A DNA stretch of 33,139 nucleotides, from contig DATJVR010000017.1 in the NCBI GenBank assembly GCA_035501735.1, positions 1-33,139 of the forward strand, read 5' to 3'. Below the pieces are notes generated by a model. That model did not search any database. It worked only from the letters and a program-made list of their open reading frames with translations, and was not told the DNA's origin. This document shows, piece after piece, positions 8,730 through 14,696 of this stretch. Position 1 is the stretch's first letter. Each line of letters starts with the position of its first letter. The DNA comes from PNAI01 sp035501735. GTDB lineage: Bacteria; Pseudomonadota; Alphaproteobacteria; Rhizobiales; Xanthobacteraceae. A program made the position numbers and the translations under genes.

Positions 8730-9034
8730 CACGGCACATCCCGTTCGGGCGTCCCATGACCGAGGACACTGCAGGCGCGCGCGACCTCGGCCGGGTCCAT
8801 GTCGACTTCGGCCGCAAAATCGACGAGGAGGGCTTCGTCGCCTGCCAGATAATCGAGGACGCCTGCGAGAAACTGCGGCTCGCGTGCGGCTTGGCGAATT
8901 TCCTGCGGTCCAACGCCGGTCACTGCCAGGAAACGACCGAGCCGCTCGGGATCCGCGGCGAAAAAGGCAAGGGCTTGAATTGCCAGCGATTCGGCCGCTT
9001 GAGCGGTGATGACGCTGCGTTTGGGTTGGGCCAT
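8729..9034 (-). CDS. DUF3572 family protein
   Basis: A 101-aa, mostly helical, acidic protein matching the alphaproteobacterial DUF3572 family by the segments AESLAIQALAFFAADPERLGRFLAVTG and FLAGVLDYLAGDEALLVDFA. There is no signal peptide or membrane segment. Function is unknown. Its stop overlaps the dinB start, so the two are expressed together, which hints at a role linked to translesion synthesis or DNA-damage control. That link is inference from position only. It is divergent from divK. Confidence 0.8.
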   Translation of the reverse strand: MAQPKRSVITAQAAESLAIQALAFFAADPERLGRFLAVTGVGPQEIRQAAREPQFLAGVLDYLAGDEALLVDFAAEVDMDPAEVARACSVLGHGTPERDVP

Positions 9035-9049
9035 CCGTTTGCTATTCCG

Positions 9050-9065
9050 TAATGAATCATCATTA
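9050..9065. promoter_or_regulatory. Inverted repeat in the divergent DUF3572-dinB / divK region
   Basis: Perfect palindromic arms TAATGA (9050-9055) and TCATTA (9060-9065) separated by ATCA. It lies 15 nt upstream of the DUF3572 start and about 100 nt upstream of divK, in an AT-rich patch of a GC-rich genome. It could be an operator for either side or part of a promoter. No regulator is identified. Confidence 0.35.
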
Positions 9066-9161
9066 GGTTGTTAAGCATCATGCCCGAGAGCGACCTGGGT
9101 AGCGATGCAAATTTCGGCCCGGGAGCGAATTCGCGTGCGGCCTGCGTCGCTGGAGCGGGGA

Positions 9162-9533
9162 ATGGCCAAGACCATCCTGATCGTGGAGGACAACGAGCTC
9201 AACATGAAGCTCTTCCATGATCTATTGGAAGCGCAAGGGTATCGCACGGTCGGCACGCGCAACGGAATCGATGCGCTCGATCTCGCGCGCAAGCACCGGC
9301 CCGATCTGGTGCTGATGGATATCCAATTGCCGGAGGTTTCGGGCCTGGAAGTCACCAAATGGTTGAAGGATGACCCGCAACTGCGCAGCATTCCGGTCGT
9401 GGCAGTCACCGCCTTCGCCATGAAAGGCGACGAGGAGCGCATTCGCGAGGGCGGCTGTGAAGCCTATTTGTCGAAACCGATTTCGGTCGGCAAATTTATC
9501 GAGACCATCCGAAATTTTCTGGGAAATGCCTGA
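9162..9533 (+). CDS. divK: Single-domain response regulator DivK
   Basis: A 123-aa stand-alone receiver. The acidic pocket is Glu9-Asp10, the phospho-acceptor is Asp53 (LVLMDIQLPE), Thr83 follows VVAV, and Lys105 is in LSKPI. DivK controls the DivJ/PleC-DivL-CckA relay and so CtrA activity and asymmetric division in alphaproteobacteria. The start MAKTILIVEDN is preferred over an upstream in-frame ATG at 9105 because it matches the family N-terminus and has GGAG 6 nt upstream. It is followed after 9 nt by pleD, the usual pairing, so one transcript is likely. Confidence 0.95.
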   Translation: MAKTILIVEDNELNMKLFHDLLEAQGYRTVGTRNGIDALDLARKHRPDLVLMDIQLPEVSGLEVTKWLKDDPQLRSIPVVAVTAFAMKGDEERIREGGCEAYLSKPISVGKFIETIRNFLGNA

Positions 9534-9542
9534 GGAGACGAG

Positions 9543-10913
9543 ATGACCGCTCGTGTGCTCGTCGTCGATGATTTGCCGGCGAATGTGAGGGTATTGGAGG
9601 CCCGCCTCTCGGCCGAGTACTTCGACGTGATTACGACGATGAGCGGAGCCGAGGCGCTCGCCATCTGCGCGCGCGGCGAGTGCGATATCGTGCTGCTCGA
9701 CGCGATGATGCCGGATATGGACGGGTTCGAGGTCTGCCGGCAACTCAAGACAAATCCCGCCACCGTTCACATCCCCGTGGTGATGGTCACCGCGCTCGAT
9801 CACCCGTCCGACCGCGTGCGCGGCCTCGAGGCGGGCGCCGATGATTTTTTGACCAAACCGGTCTCGGAAATCGCCCTGATCGCGCGGGTGCGCTCGCTCG
9901 CGCGGCTGAAGATGATGACCGACGAGCTGCGCATGCGCGCGGTCACGTCGAAGGAAATCGGCGTGCAATTTCCGGGCAGAGAAACCGCTGATGCCGGCCG
10001 CCATGGACGCATCCTCGTGGTCGATGATCGATCTTCTTCATACGAGCGCATTACATCCGTGCTTGCGAGCGAACACACAGTCGAGGTCGAGAGCAATCCA
10101 AACCAGGCGCTCATCCGCGGGGCGGAAGGCAATTTCGATTTGCTCATTGTTTCGCTCACGATCGAGAATTTCGACGCCTTGCGGCTGTGCAGCCAACTGC
10201 GTTCACTCGACCGCACGCGCAATGTGCCGATCCTGGTAATCACCGAGAACAAGGACAATGCGCGCATGGCGCGCGGGCTGGAGATCGGCGTCAACGACTA
10301 TCTGATGCGGCCGATCGACAAGAACGAACTGCTGGCGCGGGCCCGGACGCAAATCCGCAAGAAGCGTTATGCCGAACGTCTGCGCGAAAACGTGCAGCAA
10401 TCGATCGAGATGGCGATCACCGATGCGCTGACCGGCCTGTACAATCGCTACTATATGGAGAGCCATCTCACGGCGCTGGTCCAGCAGACCGCCGCCCGGG
10501 GTAAGTCGCTCACCCTGCTGATGCTCGACATCGACTATTTCAAAGCCATCAACGACAACTACGGCCATGACGCCGGCGACGACGTTCTACGGCAGCTCGC
10601 CAGCCGCATTCGCAAATCCATTCGCGGCATCGATCTGGCCTGCCGCTATGGCGGGGAGGAATTCGTCATCGTGATGCCGGAAACCGACATGGCGGTGGCG
10701 ACCATTGTGGCCGAGCGGCTGCGGCGGCGGATCGCGGCCGAGCCGTTTACGATCCAGCAGGGCAGCCGGCCGATTGAAATCACGATTTCCATCGGGATTG
10801 CCACGCTCGATGGCGGCGATGACACCGTGGCCAAGATCCTGAAAAGGGCCGACCAGGCGCTTTACCGCGCCAAGCGCGATGGCCGAAACAGGGTCGTGGC
10901 CGATGCCGCATAA
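9543..10913 (+). CDS. pleD: Response regulator PleD, diguanylate cyclase
   Basis: A 456-aa REC-REC-GGDEF protein that makes cyclic di-GMP from two GTP at the pole during cell differentiation. REC1 (about 1-120) has Asp9/Asp10 and the phospho-acceptor Asp53. REC2 (about 155-270) is an adaptor: the position of the phospho-Asp reads LIVSLTIEN, so it cannot be phosphorylated there, as is known for PleD. The GGDEF domain (about 290-450) has GGEEF at 370-374 and the RxxD inhibition site RGID at 361-364, so product feedback should be intact. GAGGAGACGAG precedes the ATG. Upstream divK is 9 nt away. Confidence 0.95.
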   Translation: MTARVLVVDDLPANVRVLEARLSAEYFDVITTMSGAEALAICARGECDIVLLDAMMPDMDGFEVCRQLKTNPATVHIPVVMVTALDHPSDRVRGLEAGADDFLTKPVSEIALIARVRSLARLKMMTDELRMRAVTSKEIGVQFPGRETADAGRHGRILVVDDRSSSYERITSVLASEHTVEVESNPNQALIRGAEGNFDLLIVSLTIENFDALRLCSQLRSLDRTRNVPILVITENKDNARMARGLEIGVNDYLMRPIDKNELLARARTQIRKKRYAERLRENVQQSIEMAITDALTGLYNRYYMESHLTALVQQTAARGKSLTLLMLDIDYFKAINDNYGHDAGDDVLRQLASRIRKSIRGIDLACRYGGEEFVIVMPETDMAVATIVAERLRRRIAAEPFTIQQGSRPIEITISIGIATLDGGDDTVAKILKRADQALYRAKRDGRNRVVADAA

Positions 10914-10954
10914 GAGCTGGGTTCTGAGCGGAATTTTACCGTCAGCCGGTTGTT

Positions 10955-10987
10955 TATAATTTCAGGAATGTCACGGCACTGTCACGG
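10955..10987 (+). promoter_or_regulatory. Candidate -10 hexamer followed by two TGTCACGG direct repeats
   Basis: TATAAT at 10955-10960 is a perfect -10 match, but no good -35 is seen at 16-18 nt upstream. Just after it, TGTCACGG occurs at 10969-10976 and again at 10980-10987, starts 11 bp apart, so both copies face the same side of the helix. This could be a promoter with a downstream regulator site, or chance. Confidence 0.3.
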
Positions 10988-10988
10988 G

Positions 10989-11015
10989 CATCAACCATAA
11001 CCCTTTAGGTTGATG
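10989..11015. repeat. 8-bp inverted repeat
   Basis: CATCAACC (10989-10996) pairs perfectly with GGTTGATG (11008-11015) around an 11-nt loop. No T-run follows on either strand, so it is not a standard terminator. It directly follows the TGTCACGG repeats and could be part of a structured transcript or an operator. Confidence 0.5.
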
Positions 11016-11090
11016 GGAGAATTCTGGCTCCAGGGGAGGCGCGACGGATTGCTTTCCCGCCTTGTTACGGTAGCCTGATCCATGCGGGGC

Positions 11091-11269
11091 GGCGGCCAAG
11101 TTTTGAGTTTAGGGACTGCTGAGGCCAGTCGAATTGCGGCGTCCACCCCTCTGATAACCCTACGGAATGCTCAGGTCCGCCGCATCTCCTGGGTCCGTGG
11201 GGTTCGGCCGGCCTGGGAGCGGTGTGAGTGGCCTCCTCATGACACCGCTTCCGGCCGGCCACCATTTTT
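11091..11269 (+). ncRNA. Candidate structured small RNA
   Basis: Successive stems can be drawn: GACTG/CAGTC (11114-11118 with 11126-11130), TGCGGCG/CGCCGCA (11135-11141 with 11178-11184), then the long terminator-like hairpin ending at 11260 with T5 at 11265-11269. The plus strand is favoured because only that side has a T-run. It does not show the signature sequences of tmRNA, RNase P RNA or SRP RNA, so no family is assigned. The 5' end is a guess. Confidence 0.3.
11206..11269 (+). terminator. Long terminator-like hairpin with T5
   Basis: GGCCGGCC (11206-11213), one bulged T, GGG and AGCGGTGT (11218-11225) pair with ACACCGCT (11242-11249), TCC and GGCCGGCC (11253-11260). This gives about 19 bp with a single bulge and one G-U pair. 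ACCA then TTTTT (11265-11269) follow. It would end a pleD read-through transcript or a small RNA. Confidence 0.6.
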
Positions 11270-11332
11270 CCGATGAAGCGTTGCCAGGGTCGCCGCGCAG
11301 TCAGGCGCGACCGGAACGTCCAGAAACATTAA

Positions 11333-11355
11333 GGGCGCCCGCAGGCGCCCTCTTC
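11333..11355. terminator. Bidirectional terminator hairpin between pleD region and rpmG
   Basis: GGGCGCC (11333-11339) pairs with GGCGCCC (11344-11350) around loop CGCA. On the plus strand it is followed by TCTTCATTTTT; on the minus strand by TTAATGTTT. It lies 33 nt past the rpmG stop, so it most likely ends the minus-strand operon and backs up termination from the pleD side. Confidence 0.75.
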
Positions 11356-11383
11356 ATTTTTCATTACAAAACGACTCGTTTCG

Positions 11384-11551
11384 TTACTTGATTTTGGACT
11401 CGCGGAATTCGACGTGCTTTTTCGCGATCGGGTCGTATTTTTTCTTGGTCAGCTTGTCGGTCATGGTGCGCGAGTTCTTCTTGGTCACGTAATAGTAGCC
11501 GGTGTCGGCGCTCGAGACCAACTTGATCTTGGTGATGACGGCCTTGGCCAT
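11384..11551 (-). CDS. rpmG: 50S ribosomal protein L33
   Basis: A 55-aa bL33 protein reading MAKAVITKIKLVSSADTGYY at its start, then YVTKKNSRTMTDKLTKKKYD and ending EFRESKIK. It is a component of the large ribosomal subunit near the E site. There are no CxxC pairs, so this is the zinc-independent form. AGGT lies upstream of the ATG (...GAGGTTCACC then ATG). A longer Arg/His-rich frame overlaps it (11364-11606, minus) but is a shadow. It is the last gene of the minus-strand block, 60 nt after the NUDIX gene, with a terminator hairpin at 11333-11350. Confidence 0.95.
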   Translation of the reverse strand: MAKAVITKIKLVSSADTGYYYVTKKNSRTMTDKLTKKKYDPIAKKHVEFRESKIK

Positions 11552-11611
11552 GGTGAACCTCGTGGAGTGCTGGCGGGCAACCTAGCCTGCGGGCCCGGAA
11601 AGTCAAGAAAG

Positions 11612-12346
11612 TTAAAGCAGTTCGCGAACGCGCTTACCGTGCAGCATGCGGTAGAACGGCACGGGCTGGTCGTGGCTGAAACCGGCCTCGATCTGCGCCT
11701 GGAGATCGCGCAACACCAATTGCGTAATCGCTATGAGATCGAGTTTCTGCGCTTCGGCAATCGGCTTCCATACGAGTTCCACGAGCTCCGCATCCGGACC
11801 AACGACGCCGTCGATACGATGGGCGATCGCGGTGGCATCGGCGGTGAAGAAGCGGGTGTCGTAGCGGCGCGGCCGGCGCGGCGGAGTGATCGCACGCGCG
11901 ATGAAATGAATGGTGGAGAGGTCGGGCACGACGCTGGCGCGGACGAATTCCGACCATGGTCCGGCCGGAGCGTCAATGGGTCCGGTGTGTTTGCGGCCGA
12001 TCAGCAGGCCGGTTTCTTCGAAGGTCTCGCGGATGGCTGTGAGCGCAAAGGTCTGCGCCCTGGCGGCGCTCGGTTCGCTCATGCGCTGCATGAGGCGTTT
12101 TTCGGTGCGGCGATCGAGCGGGCTCGCGATCGGCATCAGGCGATCCGCGGGATCGACGCGACCGCCCGGAAAGACGAATTTTCCCGGCAGGAAGACATGG
12201 CTATGATGGCGTCGGCCCATCAGCACTTTCGGCACTGGCCCGCTGCGGTCGAGCAAAATAAGCGTGGCCGCGTCCTTGGGACGCCGGTTGGGAAAGGATT
12301 TGTCCATATGCGGGTCTTGCTCGAAGCGGTCCGCCAGATCGCTCAT
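11612..12346 (-). CDS. NUDIX hydrolase
   Basis: A 244-aa NUDIX hydrolase of the longer type, which cleaves nucleoside diphosphates linked to another moiety. The Nudix box is split by an insert: FVFPGGRVDPADR near residues 58-70, then AIRETFEETGLLIG near 104-117, which provides the metal-binding REx(2)EE. An N-terminal DAATLILLDR strand and a C-terminal ELVWKPIAEAQ follow the fold. The ATG overlaps the rnr TGA by 4 nt (ATGA at 12343-12346), so translation is coupled to RNase R. In related genomes a DUF983 gene often lies between rnr and NUDIX; it is absent here. The substrate is unknown. Confidence 0.88.
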   Translation of the reverse strand: MSDLADRFEQDPHMDKSFPNRRPKDAATLILLDRSGPVPKVLMGRRHHSHVFLPGKFVFPGGRVDPADRLMPIASPLDRRTEKRLMQRMSEPSAARAQTFALTAIRETFEETGLLIGRKHTGPIDAPAGPWSEFVRASVVPDLSTIHFIARAITPPRRPRRYDTRFFTADATAIAHRIDGVVGPDAELVELVWKPIAEAQKLDLIAITQLVLRDLQAQIEAGFSHDQPVPFYRMLHGKRVRELL

Positions 12347-14613
12347 CGGTGACGATTTCCGCGGTGATGCCGGTCGCGTTCCGGTTTGTGCTTGCGCTCC
12401 ATTTGCGCATGAGGGGAACGGCGGCCCACAAAGCGACCCTCAGATAGCAGCTTGAAGCGCAATGCGCCTGCGACGGGTGCCGCTTCGACCAGCTTTACGG
12501 TGACCTTGTCTCCGAGCCGGTGGGTCTCGCCGGTGCGTGAACCGACCATGGCATGGGCATTTTCTTCATAGCGGAAATAGTCGTCACCCAGGGTGCGCGC
12601 CGGGACAAACCCATCGGCGCCGGTGCCGTCGAGCTTGACGAACAGGCCGGCCCGGGTGACGCCGCTGATGGTGCCGCTAAAGGAGGCGCCGACGCGATCG
12701 GCGAGAAAATGCGCGATCAGCCGGTCCGAGGTTTCCCGTTCGGCTTTCATCGCGCGCCGTTCGGTGGCTGAGATCTCCGCGGCGATCTCGCCGAGCGTGC
12801 GCTGGTCCACGTCCGGCGCGCCATCGCTGCCGAGTCTGAAGGCATGAATGAGGGCGCGGTGCACGGTCAGGTCGGCATAGCGGCGGATCGGGGAGGTGAA
12901 ATGGGCGTAGCGACGCAGGTTGAGCCCGAAGTGGCCGTAGTTCTCCGCCGCATATTCGGCCTGCGCCTGAGTGCGTAGCACCACTTCGTTGACGAGCTGC
13001 TCGACATCCTGGTTCTTAACCCGAGCGAGAATGCCGTTGAACTGCGCGGCGTGCAGCGTGCCGCCCTTGGGCAGCGAGATATGCAGCGTATCGAGGAACT
13101 TGCGCAGAGAATCGACCTTCTCCAGCGAAGGCTCGTCGTGCACGCGATAGATCAGGGGAACATGCGCGCGCTCGAGCGATTCAGCCGCTGCGACATTGGC
13201 GAGGATCATGAACTCTTCGATCAATCGGTGCGCTTCCAGCCGCGCCGGCGTGATCACGCGGTCCACCATGCCGTCGGCCTTGAGCATGATCTTGCGCTCG
13301 GGCAGATCGAGATCGAGCGGCCCCCGCGCTTCGCGCTCGCGCTTGAGCGCCGCATAGGCGGCATAGAGCGGTTTGAGCACGGGATCGAGCAGCGGCGCGG
13401 TTATTTCGTCGGAGCGGCCGCTCATGGCGGATTGCGCCTGTTCGTAGCTCAATTTTGCCGCCGAGCGCATCAACACGCGATGAAACGTGTGCGAGCGCTT
13501 GCGCCCGTCGCGGCCGATGATCATCCGCACGGCGAGGGCAGGGCGATTCTCGTCGGCTTTGAGTGAACATAGATCGTTGGAAATGCGTTCGGGCAGCATC
13601 GGCACGACGCGATCCGGAAAGTAAACCGAGTTGCCGCGCTTAAGCGCCTCCCGATCGAGCGCCGAACCTGGCCGCACATAATGCGAGACGTCGGCGATCG
13701 CGACGGTGATGATATGTCCGTCAGGATTACGCGGGTCGGGATCACTGGCCGCATGCACCGCGTCATCGTGGTCCTTGGCATCGATCGGGTCGATCGTGAC
13801 GAGGGGAAGTTTGCGCCAATCCTCACGCCCGGAAAGGTCGGCGGCGGTCGCCGCATGCGCCTCGGCTTCGGCTGCGACCGTGAAGACATGAGGGATGTCA
13901 TGGGCGTGAATGGCGATCAGGCTGACGGCGCGCTCGCTCTTGAGCGAGCCGAGCCGTTCCTCGACGCGCGCAGCTGGCAGGCCGAACCGGCCATGGCGGA
14001 TCAGATGGACCGCGATGAGGTCGCCATCGCGGGCCTCTTTCGTGGCGCCGGGTGCGATGATGAGTTCTTTGCCGAGCTGCTTCTTGTCGATGGGAACGAG
14101 CCGGCCGCCGCCGCCCGGCATGCTGCGGAACACGCCGAGCACACGTTCGGGCGCGCGGGCGATGATTTTTATGACGCGGCCGGTGTAGCGGATTTCGCCT
14201 TCGTCGGTTTCTTCGACCCGGAGCAGAGCACGGTCACCGACGCCGGCGGCTTCGTGCGGGCGGTCCCGGCGCGGGGCAACGAGGCGGATTTTTGGCGGGG
14301 GACCGTGGGCGTCCTCGTCCCATTCGGTCGGGATTGCGATCAGTTCGCCGTCGCTATCGCGGCCGGTGATGTCGGACAGCGTCACGTTGGGCAGCGTGCC
14401 CGGATGATGCAGCTTGCGGCGGCGGGATTCGATGCGGCCCTCGTTTGCGAGTTCGCGCAGCATCTGTTTGAGCGCAACGCGGTTGGCGTTTTTGAGGCCG
14501 AAGGCGCGCGCGATCTCGCGCGTGCCGATCTTGCCCGGCCGGGTGCCGATGAATTTGAGAATGGCTTCCTTGGAGGGAAACTTCGGTGATTGCTTATGAG
14601 AGTGTTTTTTCAA
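12343..14613 (-). CDS. rnr: Ribonuclease R
   Basis: A 756-aa 3'-5' exoribonuclease that degrades structured RNA. There is an N-terminal helix-turn-helix-like region (about 14-70) and cold-shock-like domains to about 265. The RNB domain carries TIDPIDAKDHDDAVHA (catalytic Asp cluster) and HFTSPIRRYADL, and an S1 domain begins near SFSGTISGVTRAGLFVKL. The tail is rich in Arg/His/Lys. The start is a TTG at 14613. No ATG or GTG occurs in frame between it and the upstream in-frame stop, and the first internal Met (about residue 50) lies inside the conserved N-terminal domain. AGG stands about 7 nt upstream. topA is 83 nt upstream on the same strand. Confidence 0.95.
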   Translation of the reverse strand: MKKHSHKQSPKFPSKEAILKFIGTRPGKIGTREIARAFGLKNANRVALKQMLRELANEGRIESRRRKLHHPGTLPNVTLSDITGRDSDGELIAIPTEWDEDAHGPPPKIRLVAPRRDRPHEAAGVGDRALLRVEETDEGEIRYTGRVIKIIARAPERVLGVFRSMPGGGGRLVPIDKKQLGKELIIAPGATKEARDGDLIAVHLIRHGRFGLPAARVEERLGSLKSERAVSLIAIHAHDIPHVFTVAAEAEAHAATAADLSGREDWRKLPLVTIDPIDAKDHDDAVHAASDPDPRNPDGHIITVAIADVSHYVRPGSALDREALKRGNSVYFPDRVVPMLPERISNDLCSLKADENRPALAVRMIIGRDGRKRSHTFHRVLMRSAAKLSYEQAQSAMSGRSDEITAPLLDPVLKPLYAAYAALKREREARGPLDLDLPERKIMLKADGMVDRVITPARLEAHRLIEEFMILANVAAAESLERAHVPLIYRVHDEPSLEKVDSLRKFLDTLHISLPKGGTLHAAQFNGILARVKNQDVEQLVNEVVLRTQAQAEYAAENYGHFGLNLRRYAHFTSPIRRYADLTVHRALIHAFRLGSDGAPDVDQRTLGEIAAEISATERRAMKAERETSDRLIAHFLADRVGASFSGTISGVTRAGLFVKLDGTGADGFVPARTLGDDYFRYEENAHAMVGSRTGETHRLGDKVTVKLVEAAPVAGALRFKLLSEGRFVGRRSPHAQMERKHKPERDRHHRGNRHR

Positions 14614-14696
14614 TGGGGAACCTAGACGCGTAAAACGCGCGATGATGGGTTGAATTTAAGGATTAAACGTAGAGTTTGCCAGCGCGGCAGGCGTCG

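Larger units (their letters stand above)
10914..11383. other. 470-nt gene-free stretch between pleD and rpmG, rich in inverted repeats
   Basis: No open frame here resembles a protein; the short frames present are not supported. The stretch holds a TATAAT-like hexamer, two TGTCACGG direct repeats, an 8-bp hairpin, a set of nested stems between about 11114 and 11260, and two terminator-like hairpins. Each is listed separately. It may carry the pleD 3' region, one small RNA gene and the rpmG terminator. Confidence 0.6.

Noticed and set aside
9063..9074. Possible CtrA site (TTAG...TTAA) upstream of divK
   Set aside because: Spacing is 4 nt rather than the 7 nt of the TTAA-N7-TTAA consensus, and the first half is imperfect.
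11364..11606. 80-codon minus frame overlapping rpmG
   Set aside because: Out of frame with the recognisable 55-aa L33 protein; Arg/His/Gln-rich shadow.
13681..14589. 302-codon plus frame opposite rnr
   Set aside because: Antisense to conserved RNase R domains; no independent evidence.
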